NCBI RefSeq assembly: GCF_001714725.1
Contig: NZ_CP016447.1
Span: forward strand, 4,397,501 to 4,461,500
Source of the DNA: Acidovorax sp. RAC01
GTDB taxonomy: Bacteria; Pseudomonadota; Gammaproteobacteria; Burkholderiales; Burkholderiaceae_C
DNA: 64,000 nt
Reading direction: 5' to 3'
Shown: in pieces, positions 34,895 to 44,345 of the stretch
Layout: each line of letters starts with the position of its first letter
How positions within the stretch are numbered: position 1 is the stretch's first letter
Notes under the pieces: model-generated
Databases searched by the model: none
What the model saw: the letters and a program-made list of their open reading frames with translations, nothing else
Told to the model about the DNA's origin: nothing
Made by a program: the position numbers and the translations under genes

Positions 34895-35815
34895 ATGGCC
34901 AGACGCAAGAAATCTAGTCCATTGGAAGCTGTTCTAGACTCGCTTGCCATGCTTCCATGGTGGGTCTGCCTGGTACTCGCAGCGCTCAGCTATTTCCTCC
35001 TCCACCGCCTAGCGTCGCCCACTCAGGTTTCAGACATACAAAGCCAAGGGGGTGCCTTGGTGGGAACCATGGTGCAGAAGGCTATCCTCCATGGCATCGC
35101 GAACGCCGCTCAGTACATCGCGCCACTGCTTTTACTAGTAGCAGCAGCCCTATCGGCATGGCGTCGCAAACAGCGTCAAACTTTGGTTGCGGACGTGGCG
35201 CAAGCACGCAGCGCCCGCGTCTTGGACGACATGAGTTGGCGAGAATTTGAGTTGCTGGTTGGTGAAGCCTATCGACTGCAGGGATATCGCGTGGACGAGA
35301 CAGGTGGCGGCGGCCCCGATGGCGGCGTTGATCTTGTCTTGACCAAAGGTTCGGAAAAATTCTTCGTGCAGTGCAAGCAGTGGAAGGCCTACAAAGTAAG
35401 CGTGGCAACGGTGCGGGAACTCTATGGCGTCATGGCAGCCAGAGGTGGTGCGGGCGGCTTTGTGATCACTTCGGGGCGGTTTACGACCGATGCCAAAGAG
35501 TTTGCCGAAGGGCGAAACATCGAACTTGTTGACGGCATCGAACTCTTCGCAATGATTCAGCAGGCAAAGAGCGCTCAAGGGCAGCCAGTTGCGGCGCAAG
35601 GCGATGCACCCAGCTCTACGGAGTGCATAGTCCCCCGAACGGGAACAGCAGCACGAAATCCCGTGACCCCAGTCAAGGCCGCAGCTCAACCTGAATGCCC
35701 ACGTTGCGGTGCTGCGATGACACTGCGCACCGCCAGACAAGGAGAGAACCTAGGAAATACGTTCTGGGGGTGTTCAACCTTCCCAAAATGCAGGGGAACG
35801 GTGAAGGCAGGCTAG
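34895..35815 (+). CDS. Membrane-anchored Mrr-like restriction endonuclease with zinc finger
   Basis: 306 residues: two N-terminal membrane segments (MLPWWVCLVLAALSYFLLH; YIAPLLLLVAAALSAW), an Mrr_cat nuclease domain with FELLVGEAYRLQGYRV, GGGGPDGGVDLVL and FFVQCKQWKA (D...QxK active site), and a C-terminal topoisomerase-type zinc finger (CPRCGAAM...GCSTFPKC). It may cut foreign or modified DNA. Of two adjacent ATGs, 34895 has better spacing from GGGAGG. Confidence 0.85.
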   Translation: MARRKKSSPLEAVLDSLAMLPWWVCLVLAALSYFLLHRLASPTQVSDIQSQGGALVGTMVQKAILHGIANAAQYIAPLLLLVAAALSAWRRKQRQTLVADVAQARSARVLDDMSWREFELLVGEAYRLQGYRVDETGGGGPDGGVDLVLTKGSEKFFVQCKQWKAYKVSVATVRELYGVMAARGGAGGFVITSGRFTTDAKEFAEGRNIELVDGIELFAMIQQAKSAQGQPVAAQGDAPSSTECIVPRTGTAARNPVTPVKAAAQPECPRCGAAMTLRTARQGENLGNTFWGCSTFPKCRGTVKAG

Positions 35816-35908
35816 TTCGGTGACGACACCAGGGCGCTTCGTGTGGTCTTCAAACTTGAACCCAGCTCGCCATGATCGAATCACCCGCGGGGCGATTCGA
35901 TGTTTCTG

Positions 35909-36246
35909 TTACTTCACCAACTCCATCAGCTTGCCGAAGCTGTCCACCACGTCGTACTTGACGACCTCGGGTGCAAAGCGTTGGTTGATTTCGTTGAAGA
36001 ACTTGCGGGCACACTTGATCTTGGTTTTCTCGATCTCGCGCAGTTCCATGGATGACATGGCGCCCTTGGTTTCGGCCACGAAGTCGACGTGTTTGACGGA
36101 GCCTTCCTTGAACGAGATGGCCCAGTCGGGGTTGTAGTCGCCTACCGGTGTCGGGATCAGGAAGCCGTGTGGCAGCTTGGCGTAGACCACGAAATCACTG
36201 CTGGTGTCCAGTTCCTTGACGAACTGGCGTTCGATGTTGGAGTCGC
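35909..36246 (-). pseudogene. C-terminal remnant of a type III restriction enzyme Res subunit
   Basis: About 112 codons reading [38 protein letters not shown] and [21 protein letters not shown]. The PDW...ETKG pair is the PD-(D/E)xK nuclease active site at the end of Res proteins. The helicase part and start are missing. The 5' side stops at about 36246, where a different gene fragment begins on the other strand. Confidence 0.8.
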
Positions 36247-36495
36247 CGCAAGGAACTGCAGATTGAACATGCACCACACATGTCCTATGCAGGTCGGCTG
36301 GTGAAACTGGCGGACAAAAGCAGCAACCTTCGAGACATCTTGGCTTCACAGCCTGCGGATTGGACGCCTGAGCGCAAGAAGGACTACTTTGAATGGTCAA
36401 ACAAAGTCGTGCACGGGTTGAGGGGCACGCATCCTGGGCTTGAAGCTATTTTTGACGGTGTGTATGCCCAAGGCATTCAGCTCGGGTGCTCCTGA
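36244..36495 (+). pseudogene. C-terminal remnant of an HD-domain phosphohydrolase
   Basis: About 84 codons: [60 protein letters not shown]. This is the end of an HD-type (RelA/SpoT-like or HDc) phosphohydrolase, where KLADKxxNLRD is the conserved second half. The catalytic HD motif and the start are absent. Its truncated 5' side abuts the Res remnant. Confidence 0.65.
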
Positions 36496-36526
36496 GCATC
36501 ATTTCCCTTTAACTCGACCTCCGCCT

Positions 36527-37567
36527 ATGCCCTTTTACCTTCTGCCAAAAAATTCAATGAACCAAGCCAGCAGTGTGGCTCGACTGTCCATCAAGGATGC
36601 TGGGTACACAGAAAGCGAGGTTCGTGATCTCGTAGCGTCGAACCTGGGGATGTTCTTCCCAGGGCTGAAGACCATCTCTACCGAATTTAGTCGTTGGGAA
36701 GACAGCGCCAGACGGCTTGACATTCTGGCTGTGGACGCCGACCTGAACTTGTATGTCATGGAGTTCAAGAGAGACTCCGATGGGGCGCATGCCGAGTTAC
36801 AAGCACTCAGGTACGCCGCCATGCTTTCCGTTTGCAATTTCAACGATCTAGTCCAGGCCGGTTACCAATATCGGCAGAAAGCCAATCCAGCACTGGTCGT
36901 GGGCGAATGGGAGAGCGAGCTTCTTAGTTTTCTTGGAGCGTCGAGCCCGGGTGACATTGAGTTGCCCCGAATCCCCAAGATCTATTTGATCTCAAGCAAA
37001 TTCAACAAAGAAATCACCACGACGGTTCTCTGGTTGAACGAGATGTTTGGCTCCATCTCACAGGATCTCGATGGCATGGACATCACATGCTTCGAAGTCG
37101 GTGTGTATGACCTCAACGGTCAAAAGGCCCTGCACTTTGACCAGATCATTCCCATCCCTGCTGCAAAAGACTACCAGGTTCGAGCACGCGCCAAAGAGAT
37201 TGAAAGCGCCAAGAATCAAGCCAAGTCGAAACGTGCGCGAACTGTATCGTTGTTGGTTTCCGCTGGGCGACTAAAGGACGGCGTCAAGATCATTCTGAAT
37301 GAGAGCAAAGTCACAGCTCTCGCTCCCCTCGAAGCCTCTGAAATGGTGGCGGTTTTCACTGCCGATAACCGCTTCGTCTGGCAGAACGACGGTCAATCCT
37401 ACGACTCCCTGAACGCCCTGACTCGTGCCCTCTATGACAAACACGGCGTCGCACTAGGAACTATTCAGGCAACTCAGTTCTGGCGTATTGAATCAAGCGC
37501 ATTCACTTTGGCCGAAGAGGCCGACACACTGGCCTTGTCTCTTGGAAAGGTCGACCAGGGTTCTTGA
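36527..37567 (+). CDS. PD-(D/E)xK nuclease-like protein (NucS/DUF91-like)
   Basis: 346 residues. The N-terminal half holds a nuclease core: ESEVRDLVASNLGMFFPGLK, then RRLDILAVDADLNLYVMEFK with D...ExK. The middle part is helical with Lys/Arg-rich KEIESAKNQAKSKRART, and the C-terminal part (about 270-346) resembles a small DNA-binding domain. Probably acts on DNA in defence or repair; substrate unknown. Start 36527 (MPFYLLPKNS) is the first good ATG. Confidence 0.65.
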   Translation: MPFYLLPKNSMNQASSVARLSIKDAGYTESEVRDLVASNLGMFFPGLKTISTEFSRWEDSARRLDILAVDADLNLYVMEFKRDSDGAHAELQALRYAAMLSVCNFNDLVQAGYQYRQKANPALVVGEWESELLSFLGASSPGDIELPRIPKIYLISSKFNKEITTTVLWLNEMFGSISQDLDGMDITCFEVGVYDLNGQKALHFDQIIPIPAAKDYQVRARAKEIESAKNQAKSKRARTVSLLVSAGRLKDGVKIILNESKVTALAPLEASEMVAVFTADNRFVWQNDGQSYDSLNALTRALYDKHGVALGTIQATQFWRIESSAFTLAEEADTLALSLGKVDQGS

Positions 37568-37841
37568 TTACCACAAGAAGTCATGGTGACAGGCCTGCCA
37601 ACGCATGGTTTTGCAAAAGCCTCCCGCTGCTCCCTGCTTTCCCACTAGGTGGACAGCACCAACGCCGAAAGCCCAGTGTGAAGAACGGCGCCCTCGGCTA
37701 GCTGGTTGATGCGTTCACCAGTGCATAGGCCGTCGCCGCGTTTGCACTTCAGCAGTTCGGTTCAGTTGGCGAAGGACGTGTCCCAAGCATTGGCTCATCT
37801 TTTTTCCAAGCATCGATGAAGCAGAAAAACAAGGAACAGAT

Positions 37842-38846
37842 ATGTGGTTAATTACGCCCGTGGGATTCTTCAGCGTCGTGCAAAAAGCCAGCGACGTTAC
37901 GGCGGACACGCTGACCGTGCGGGCACGGGTGCGAGGCGATCTGGACGCCTTGCGCGAACAGTACTTGCCCGCCCTAGGCGAAGTGCAAGAAAGCAAAACC
38001 AATGACTACCGTTTTCGCGCGGTCGCCCCCCGCGCCGACGTGGCTGCTGCAATGGCGAGCCTGGTGAGCCAGTTGAAGTACAGCAACTTCAAGAGCCAGG
38101 TGGCTAAGGTTCAAGGGAATGCCCGCGCTCACTTGTACCACGACGTGTCGGATGTGCTTCACCGTCTTCAAACCGAGCCGGCCAAGTACCAAGCTGCCCC
38201 AAAACCCATCCAACCCAGCGGGCCAGTCTTCCATCCGAAGGTCGGTGAGCAGGACAAGCATGTTGAGCTCAGAAAACCCAGCCACCCCAGTCCTCTGACC
38301 GCCTGGTCGGATGCCAAGGCTATTGCCTGTGTGATTCCCGACGGACCCATGCCTGGTGAGATCAACGGCGTTTCGGCATTGACCTGGAGTGCAGCGCCAT
38401 CGAGTGCACAGGATTGGGAAGCCCTTGCGGCAACGACAGCGGTGCCTGAACCCGAATTCAAAGTGCCTGCTGGGTACAAAAAAGCCGCAGGCGTGGTGAT
38501 CCGTGAGCCCGACGGTCGGGTCTGGGTCGTGGCACCCAGCAATGGCTTTGGAGGCTACAAAGCGACGTTTCCCAAGGGGACCATGGATGGCATGTCCACC
38601 CAGGCCACTGCGCTGGTCGAGGCATACGAGGAGTCAGGGCTCCAGGTGCGCCTGCGTAAGCATCTGGTGGACGTCAAACGCAGTCAGAGCTACACCCGGT
38701 ACTTCCTGGCAGAGCGCCTTGGTGGCAACCCCGCCGATATGGGGTGGGAATCGCAAGCGGTCATGCTGGTTCCAGTGGAACAGCTTGCACAAGTGCTTAA
38801 CAGCCCGAACGATGTCCCCATCATGGATGCGCTGAAACAGGTGTGA
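37842..38846 (+). CDS. Nudix-domain protein with N-terminal extension
   Basis: 334 residues. Residues 1-110 (MWLITPVGFFSVVQKASDVT...) form a domain often seen before Nudix domains on plasmids; a Pro-rich linker follows; the Nudix fold starts near 210 (YKKAAGVVIREPDGRVWVVAP). The Nudix box reads KGTMDGMSTQATALVEAYEESGLQ by position: EExG is kept but the first Glu is Ser and the Arg before E is Val. So hydrolase activity is doubtful or altered. ATG 37842 follows AAGGAACAG. Confidence 0.8.
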   Translation: MWLITPVGFFSVVQKASDVTADTLTVRARVRGDLDALREQYLPALGEVQESKTNDYRFRAVAPRADVAAAMASLVSQLKYSNFKSQVAKVQGNARAHLYHDVSDVLHRLQTEPAKYQAAPKPIQPSGPVFHPKVGEQDKHVELRKPSHPSPLTAWSDAKAIACVIPDGPMPGEINGVSALTWSAAPSSAQDWEALAATTAVPEPEFKVPAGYKKAAGVVIREPDGRVWVVAPSNGFGGYKATFPKGTMDGMSTQATALVEAYEESGLQVRLRKHLVDVKRSQSYTRYFLAERLGGNPADMGWESQAVMLVPVEQLAQVLNSPNDVPIMDALKQV

Positions 38847-38853
38847 GGTCCAC

Positions 38854-38970
38854 ATGAACTGCGCCCATTGCAACTCCCATCTCGGTGAAGTGTGCTATGG
38901 CCAAACGATCACTCACTCGTTGCGTCGCACAACCATTGGTGCAGCGGTACAAGCAAAACAAAATCCCTGA
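38854..38970 (+). CDS. Possible tiny zinc-binding protein
   Basis: 38 codons, MNCAHCNSHLGEVCYGQTIT, with CxxC and a further Cys. GAGG lies before the ATG and it starts seven bases after the Nudix gene stop. Overlaps the next frame; only one of the two may be real. Confidence 0.25.
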   Translation: MNCAHCNSHLGEVCYGQTITHSLRRTTIGAAVQAKQNP

Positions 38971-39166
38971 GGATGCCACTGAATGCGCGAGCGGCTCGCT
39001 GGGCCAATTGGAAGGCATCTTGGGCAGACACTACGCACGATACCCAATCAAACCGGAATCTAAAGACCGCAGCGGGCACGCAACGCTGTATTGCTGGCTA
39101 TACACCGTTTCCAGAGCAGGTAAGCGCAAACCGGTCAAAGAGTTTGCGACGGTTTCATCGAAGTGA
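38897..39166 (+). CDS. Unknown small protein
   Basis: 89 residues from ATG 38897 (MAKRSLTRCVAQPLVQRYKQ), basic, with four Cys and no recognised domain. Convergent with the FtsZ-like gene by 19 bases. It could be a residue of a longer gene. Confidence 0.35.
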   Translation: MAKRSLTRCVAQPLVQRYKQNKIPEDATECASGSLGQLEGILGRHYARYPIKPESKDRSGHATLYCWLYTVSRAGKRKPVKEFATVSSK

Positions 39167-39185
39167 GCAACCTGCCACAGGTCCT

Positions 39186-39647
39186 TCAAGACTGCGGGGT
39201 CTCCAGCAACAGAGTCAGTCGTACCCGATCTGACACTCCAGCATGATGCACCACTCCGAAAGTCCATCGCTCCAATCCCAAGCCGTCGCGAAGAGCCTCG
39301 CACATAGCTTTGGTACCCGTGAGCCCTAACCGGTCATTGCTACCAGTCATCACAACGACGGCGCGGGAGATCGTATGGATATCGTTTTCAGCGAGCAAGC
39401 TGGATATGGCTGCGATTTCTCCAACCGCATCGTTCAGAGCGATCGTGTATGACCCAAACCAGATCGTGTGGCCTGAGTCGAACATCCTGCGCACTTCGTC
39501 CCAATCTGTGTTTATGAAAGCACTAGACCTATAACTCTCCGCCAAGTCCGCTTCCATCACAGACCGCGCGGCTTCGCTCCCCCTCCCCGAAAGGGACCTC
39601 AAGCTTGGCACTTCGAAGTCGGGTACCTCAATTTCCAAATGCGCCAT
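39186..39647 (-). CDS. Stand-alone FtsZ C-terminal-domain-like protein
   Basis: 153 residues. From residue 50 on, the sequence follows the C-terminal (activation) domain of FtsZ: INTDWDEVRRMFDSGHTIW, a helix ending IAAISSLL, then ISRAVVVMTGSNDRLGLTG, WTFGVVHHAGVSDRVRLTLL. FtsZ has NVDFADVRTVM, A.SSPLLE, ARGVLVNITAGFDLRL and VVIGTSLD...LRVTVV at the same places. The GTPase domain is absent; the N-terminal 45 residues are acidic and unknown. It might interfere with or copy FtsZ interactions. Divergent from the methyltransferase gene, 90 bases apart. Confidence 0.5.
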   Translation of the reverse strand: MAHLEIEVPDFEVPSLRSLSGRGSEAARSVMEADLAESYRSSAFINTDWDEVRRMFDSGHTIWFGSYTIALNDAVGEIAAISSLLAENDIHTISRAVVVMTGSNDRLGLTGTKAMCEALRDGLGLERWTFGVVHHAGVSDRVRLTLLLETPQS

Positions 39648-39737
39648 TCGTTTTTCCTCTGTGCGGTAGGCAGCCAGAATAACGAAAAATACGCCGACCA
39701 CAGGGCCTTATCCTCAACAGGCCTCTATCGAACACCT

Positions 39738-40391
39738 ATGGATCCTCAGACCCTCGCCTACTACTCAGTCAATGCTGCCGACGTTGCGTCACGGTACGAG
39801 TCCATCGTGAACGGGATGTCGGTTCATTTCGAAGCGGCATTTCCTCCTGGCGGCCGCGTATTGGACGTGGGTTGTGGATCGGGCAGGGACATGGCGCTGC
39901 TGAGCTTTATCGGCCGCGAAGTCTATGGCTTCGACGCTTCTGAACAACTGATTGCGCAAGCCCAACGTTTCCATCCCGAGTTAGTAGGCCGGTTCAGCCT
40001 AGGTGCTCTGCCTGATTGCGACGTCCCTTTCGACGGACAGTTTGATGGAGTTCTGTGCTCGGCGGTCCTCATGCATGTGCCTGTGCACATGCAGCCTGCG
40101 GCGATCGATTTTGTGCGCCGCTGCCTCAAGCCTGGGGGCCGCTTTCTCTACTCGGTACCGACCCGGCGTGACGATGCGAGCGCTCATGACCATAGAGATG
40201 CAGCAGGCCGACTTTTCATTCCGGATGCTTCTGGACATCTGCGACACCTCTGTCAGAGCGCAGGATTCAGCTTTGTTCAAGAATGGAACAACAGTGACAG
40301 CCTCGGTCGCGACCAAGTGGAATGGACTGAATCGCCCCGGGTTCCGCGGAGGCTGTTTGGTTTAAGTCAGGTCACCACAGCAGTGGCCTGA
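39738..40391 (+). CDS. SAM-dependent methyltransferase, 3' end replaced by IS
   Basis: Class I methyltransferase with motif I VLDVGCGSGRDMALL, acidic GFDASEQL, and FDGVLCSAVLMHVP, CLKPGGRFLYSVP. Native coding ends at about 40327; the last 21 codons to the stop at 40391 come from the IS3-family element. Only a few native residues are likely lost, so the enzyme may still fold. Its natural partner appears to be the HNH gene beyond the IS. The substrate is unknown. Confidence 0.8.
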   Translation: MDPQTLAYYSVNAADVASRYESIVNGMSVHFEAAFPPGGRVLDVGCGSGRDMALLSFIGREVYGFDASEQLIAQAQRFHPELVGRFSLGALPDCDVPFDGQFDGVLCSAVLMHVPVHMQPAAIDFVRRCLKPGGRFLYSVPTRRDDASAHDHRDAAGRLFIPDASGHLRHLCQSAGFSFVQEWNNSDSLGRDQVEWTESPRVPRRLFGLSQVTTAVA

Positions 40392-41278
40392 TTGGCGAAT
40401 TGCCGGTAGTAGTTTGCCTCAGCCTCAGCAGGCGGGATATACCCGATGGGTTCGAGCAGGCGATGGTGGTTGAACCATGACACCCATTCGAGGGTTGCAA
40501 ACTCCACCGCCTCCTTGGTTTTCCAGGGTGCCCGGCGGTGGATGAGTTCTGCCTTGTACAGGCCATTGATGGTTTCCGCCAAGGCGTTGTCGTAGCTGTC
40601 GCCCTTGCTCCCTACCGATGGCTCGATGCCTGCTTCTGCCAATCGCTCGGTATATCGAATACTGACGTATTGGGAACCTCTGTCCGAGTGACAGACCAGG
40701 CTGCCATTGCGCTCAGGCTGACGGGCATAGAGCGCTTGCTCCAGGGCGTCGAGCACGAAGTCGGTACGCATCGAATTGCTGACTCGCCAGCCCACGATGC
40801 GCCTGGCATACACATCAATGACGAAGGCCACGTACAGCCAGCCCTGCCAGGTCGAGACGTAGGTGAAGTCGCTGACCCACAGTTGGTTGGGCCTCTCTGC
40901 CCGGAACTGCCGGTTTACCCGGTCCAGCGGGCACGCAGCCTTGGCGTCACCGATGGTGGTGCGTACGACTTTGCCCCGCATCACTCCGCGCAGTCCCATG
41001 CTGCGCATCAGCCGCTCGACAGTACAGCGAGCTACGGTCACGCCTTCGCGCGCCAGTTGCCGCCACACCTTGTCGGCGCCGTAGACCTGCATGTTGGCCT
41101 GCCAGACGCGTTGAATCTGCGGCATCAGCAACTCGTCGCGTTTGGCACGGGCGCAGCGCTTGTGGGGCTGGCGCAGCAGCGCGGCATGACGTCGATACGC
41201 CGACGGGGCAACCTGCAGAACCTTGCAGAGCGGCTCGACCCCGAAAGCATTGCGATGCTGGTCGATGAAGGTCTTCAA
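40367..41278 (-). CDS. IS3-family transposase OrfB
   Basis: 303 residues with an rve integrase core: first D in [11 protein letters not shown], second D in [12 protein letters not shown] in [17 protein letters not shown], and the HRR...YIPPAEAE end typical of the IS3 family. It is expressed as the OrfAB fusion by frameshifting in this family; here the frames also overlap as ATGA. Confidence 0.93.
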   Translation of the reverse strand: MKTFIDQHRNAFGVEPLCKVLQVAPSAYRRHAALLRQPHKRCARAKRDELLMPQIQRVWQANMQVYGADKVWRQLAREGVTVARCTVERLMRSMGLRGVMRGKVVRTTIGDAKAACPLDRVNRQFRAERPNQLWVSDFTYVSTWQGWLYVAFVIDVYARRIVGWRVSNSMRTDFVLDALEQALYARQPERNGSLVCHSDRGSQYVSIRYTERLAEAGIEPSVGSKGDSYDNALAETINGLYKAELIHRRAPWKTKEAVEFATLEWVSWFNHHRLLEPIGYIPPAEAEANYYRQFANQATAVVT

Positions 41279-41598
41279 GACTTCAGGCGGCGGTCGAGCT
41301 CCGCCTGGGCGAAAAACGCGCTGGCCAGCTTCAATATCTCGTTGGCCCGGCGCAGTTCCTTGACCTCGCGCTCCAACTCCTTGACCCGCTGTGCTTCGGC
41401 TGTGGTGACGCCTTCGCGCTTGCCTGCATCAACTTCGGTGCGCTTGACCCATTCGTTCAACGTTTGTGGCACGCAACCAATCTTGGGGGCAATGGATTCG
41501 ATGGCTGCCCACAGTGACGGGTACTCCCCGCGCTGCTCCTGCACCATCCTCATTGCGCGCTCACGCACCTCGGGTGAGAACTTGTTCGTCTTCTTCAT
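41275..41598 (-). CDS. IS3-family transposase OrfA
   Basis: 107 residues: [23 protein letters not shown] through [19 protein letters not shown] and a leucine zipper ([21 protein letters not shown]). DNA-binding part of the transposase. Confidence 0.92.
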   Translation of the reverse strand: MKKTNKFSPEVRERAMRMVQEQRGEYPSLWAAIESIAPKIGCVPQTLNEWVKRTEVDAGKREGVTTAEAQRVKELEREVKELRRANEILKLASAFFAQAELDRRLKS

Positions 41599-42613
41599 GG
41601 CTCAATCCTCTCAGAGTGTTGAGCCTCCTCAAAACCCGGGGCGATTCATCCTCTACGGCAGAAATACCGCCAGCTATAAGTTCGCCCTCGCGGAGGCGCT
41701 GTTGAAGCTGAGACCTGAGTCTGGGCAACTGGTGCGTTTGGAGGAATTGGCGCCGTACTTTGCGAGTTCCGTAGCGGAACATCTTGCCGCGGCTCCCAAG
41801 CAGATCACGACGCGCAACGGGCGATTTATTCAGGCGTGCTTGGCATTCAATGAAGACCAGGAACAGGACCGACTGGTTCGCGCGACGGTCGCTCACGGGT
41901 TCGCGAATGTCATCGATGCGTTTCACGTCGTGGGGTCCGCCGCGGTTCACCACCGGTTTTATACGGACGAGCGCCGGGCCACTGGGGGCATCCGGATCAC
42001 TGACGAGTTCAGCAAGCTTCTGGCCGGTACGCAGACTTGCAACCTAGGCCCGGAGGTTGATGCGCGCTGGCGTCTGGTTGAGACCGCTTGGAACCTTGGG
42101 ATTTCAGCGAATCTCTTGGCGGTGCATCACGACGCAAACTTGAACGAGTTATTCGCCGTGGACGGGGCGCAGCGCCGCCGCACAGTGACGAGTAGCCGCG
42201 CAGCGCTGAACGGCTATCAAAAGGGCCGGTGCTTTTATTGCCATCGCGAGCTCCAGTTGCTGGGCGAGCGAACTAACGCGGACATCGATCACTTTTTTCC
42301 CCACCGCCTCAAACAGGGGCACCCTGGGATCAATCTCGATGGAGTGTGGAATCTGGTTCTTGCCTGCCCTACCTGTAATCGGGGAGCGGATGGAAAGTTC
42401 GACCGGATCCCAACGCTCGGGCTCCTTGAACGCCTGCACCAGCGCAATGAACACATGATCGGTAGCCATCATCCGTTGCGCGAGACGCTGATGATGCAGA
42501 CGGGGATGCAAGCTGCGGATCGGGCATCCTTCCTTAACCAGTTTTATCGCTCCGTGCAGCTTTCGCCGGCGCTCGCTTGGGCACCAAAGCTGAACCTTCG
42601 TCACTCAACTTAG
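41597..42613 (+). CDS. HNH endonuclease with N-terminus supplied by the IS end
   Basis: 338 residues from an ATG at 41597 inside the IS terminus. The first 17 codons are IS DNA, then [21 protein letters not shown] begins native sequence. The HNH core is [18 protein letters not shown] and [12 protein letters not shown] (zinc Cys pairs, catalytic His in DIDH). The original start was lost with the insertion, but the IS reading frame is in phase and open. It was probably coupled to the methyltransferase upstream as a modification/restriction-like pair. Confidence 0.75.
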   Translation: MAQSSQSVEPPQNPGRFILYGRNTASYKFALAEALLKLRPESGQLVRLEELAPYFASSVAEHLAAAPKQITTRNGRFIQACLAFNEDQEQDRLVRATVAHGFANVIDAFHVVGSAAVHHRFYTDERRATGGIRITDEFSKLLAGTQTCNLGPEVDARWRLVETAWNLGISANLLAVHHDANLNELFAVDGAQRRRTVTSSRAALNGYQKGRCFYCHRELQLLGERTNADIDHFFPHRLKQGHPGINLDGVWNLVLACPTCNRGADGKFDRIPTLGLLERLHQRNEHMIGSHHPLRETLMMQTGMQAADRASFLNQFYRSVQLSPALAWAPKLNLRHST

Positions 42614-42745
42614 TGAGATGACTTTGTGTGCTGGGCATCCGGGGAATAACTGGAATGCAGCGATGCCTGTCATCCAAAGCCGGCAGGCGAATTCACGGTA
42701 TCCGGCACTTTGGAGTCGTCCGATCCGACGCCTGTTTCCTATAGC

Positions 42746-42774
42746 TCAACCGCAGCGCATAGCACTGCGGTTGA
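42746..42774. terminator. Hairpin between HNH and dehydratase genes
   Basis: TCAACCGCAG/CTGCGGTTGA, a perfect 10-bp stem with a 9-base loop between the convergent HNH gene and ttdB. No T-run, so termination is inferred from position. Confidence 0.45.
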
Positions 42775-42807
42775 AGAACTACAAGGAGATGGCCACACCG
42801 TGTCAGA

Positions 42808-43416
42808 TCATTTGATAAAGCGCACCTGCTGGTTGATCCGTTCGAGGATGGGCTTCTTCTTTTCATTGAAGACTGCTTTGTTTTCCTCTATCAGGTTTTT
42901 TCCCTTAGTGTCGATGGAGATGATCAGCGGTCCGAATTCCTTTACGCGATTTACCCACAGGGTTTCAGGCATGCCCAGGTCTGTCCATTCGGCTGCCTCG
43001 ATCTTCTCCACCTGTGTGGCCGCTAGCACCGCACAGCCGCCGGGAAAGATGGCGTGTACCGCCTTGTTCTCCAGACACCCTTGCTGCGTCTCTGGCCCCA
43101 TGCCGCCCTTGCCCACGATTAGCTTCACGCCGGTCTGTTCGATGAATGCTTTCTCGAACTTCTCCATGCGCATGCTGGTGGTGGGGCCGATGGAGACCAT
43201 TTCGTACTCGCCGTCGTCTTTCTGGCGCACGATGGGGCCGGCGTGGAAAATGGCACCACCTTTCAACTGCACCGGCAGCTCGCGGCCCTGTTCGATCAGG
43301 CGGCGGTGCGCCACGTCGCGGCAGGTAACCAGCGTGCCGGTGAGGTAGACCACGTCACCGATGTTCAGCGACTCCAGGTCTTCGTCCTTGATGGGGGTAG
43401 TGAGGATCTTTTTCAC
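42808..43416 (-). CDS. ttdB: L(+)-tartrate/fumarate dehydratase beta subunit
   Basis: 202 residues, C-terminal half of a class I hydrolyase: [41 protein letters not shown] and VGKGGMG. It works with the alpha subunit to remove water from tartrate (giving oxaloacetate) or from malate/fumarate. Tartrate is favoured by the Bug-type binding protein in the operon, but fumarate cannot be excluded. Overlaps ttdA by ATGA. Confidence 0.85.
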   Translation of the reverse strand: MKKILTTPIKDEDLESLNIGDVVYLTGTLVTCRDVAHRRLIEQGRELPVQLKGGAIFHAGPIVRQKDDGEYEMVSIGPTTSMRMEKFEKAFIEQTGVKLIVGKGGMGPETQQGCLENKAVHAIFPGGCAVLAATQVEKIEAAEWTDLGMPETLWVNRVKEFGPLIISIDTKGKNLIEENKAVFNEKKKPILERINQQVRFIK

Positions 43417-44345
43417 AGCTTGAATCCTTGGTGGGAGATGACTTCGTGCGTCATGTCCGCGTTGATCTTGATGCGGCCGCGGCGGTGCGCCCAGCAGCCG
43501 GTGGACACGGCTACGCCGATGGTGGACGGGTGGCGAGCGGACGATTCGATGTTCACACCCATCACGCTGTTGTTACCGGTCAGGCCCTGCGGTCCCAGGC
43601 CCAGTTCGTTGAGGCCCTCGGTCAGCAGGTCCTCCATCAACGCCGCTTTTTCGTTGGCGTTGCGTGCGGTGACAGGGCGCAGGATGGCTTTTTTGGACAG
43701 GCGTGCCGCTGTTTCGGCCGAAGTGGACACCCCCACCCCTACCAGGAGCGGCGGGCAGGCATTGACGCCACGCGAGGTAATGACGTCGAACACGAACTCG
43801 GCTACACCTTCGTAGCCCTGACCCGGCATCAGCACAGTGGCCTTGCCAGGTAGCGTGCATCCGCCGCCTGCCATGTAAACGTCGATGGTCACGCTGTCGT
43901 CATTCGGTACGATCTCCCAGTCCAGCCAGGGGATTTTGCTGCCGGTGTTGGTGCCGGTGTTCTTCTCCTCGAACGTCTCCACCGCGTTGTGCCGCAGCGG
44001 ACCCATACGGGTGGCGCCGGCAGTGGCCCCCTGGAGAATTTCCTCCAGTTCGCCTAGCAGCGGGAAATTCGCACCTGCTTGCAGAAAGTACTGGATCACG
44101 CCAGTGTCCTGGCAGCTTGGGCGGTCGAGTTTGTCGGCCGCCTCCTGATTGGCGCGCATCGACTCATAGACCTCCTTGGCCAGGAAGTTAACTTCCTTCT
44201 CGCGCAGCTCCCCTAGTTTCTGGGTCACATCGGTGGGCAAGCGCTTGCCGATGTGCGAGGTGAAATTCGCCAACAGATCGGTCAGATCGGCGACGGCGGT
44301 AGCTTTGTCCACGGTGAGCTCCTTTGTGTGGGTGGTGGGGTTCAT
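43413..44345 (-). CDS. ttdA: L(+)-tartrate/fumarate dehydratase alpha subunit
   Basis: 310 residues, iron-sulfur subunit with three cluster Cys: [20 protein letters not shown] and [11 protein letters not shown]. Coupled by four-base overlaps to the solute-binding gene upstream and to ttdB downstream. Oxygen-sensitive 4Fe-4S hydrolyase. Confidence 0.86.
   Translation of the reverse strand: MNPTTHTKELTVDKATAVADLTDLLANFTSHIGKRLPTDVTQKLGELREKEVNFLAKEVYESMRANQEAADKLDRPSCQDTGVIQYFLQAGANFPLLGELEEILQGATAGATRMGPLRHNAVETFEEKNTGTNTGSKIPWLDWEIVPNDDSVTIDVYMAGGGCTLPGKATVLMPGQGYEGVAEFVFDVITSRGVNACPPLLVGVGVSTSAETAARLSKKAILRPVTARNANEKAALMEDLLTEGLNELGLGPQGLTGNNSVMGVNIESSARHPSTIGVAVSTGCWAHRRGRIKINADMTHEVISHQGFKL

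Larger units (their letters stand above)
40328..41648 (-). mobile_element. IS3-family insertion sequence (IS51-like), 1321 bp
   Basis: Ends are TGAATCGCCCCGGGTT (40328-40343) and its inverse (41633-41648), imperfectly extended to about 27 bp by GAGGCT on both sides. Two reading frames, orfA and orfB, overlap by four bases on the minus strand. No matching 3- to 4-bp target duplication: flanks are GGAC and TCCT. It separates a methyltransferase gene from an HNH gene. Confidence 0.88.

Noticed and set aside
40324..41652. Target-site duplication of the IS3-family element
   Set aside because: Flanking bases GGAC and TCCT do not match, so no duplication is claimed.
40538..42613. 691-codon plus-strand frame spanning the IS and the HNH gene
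   Set aside because: The first half is antisense to the IS3 transposase; only 41597-42613 is considered coding.
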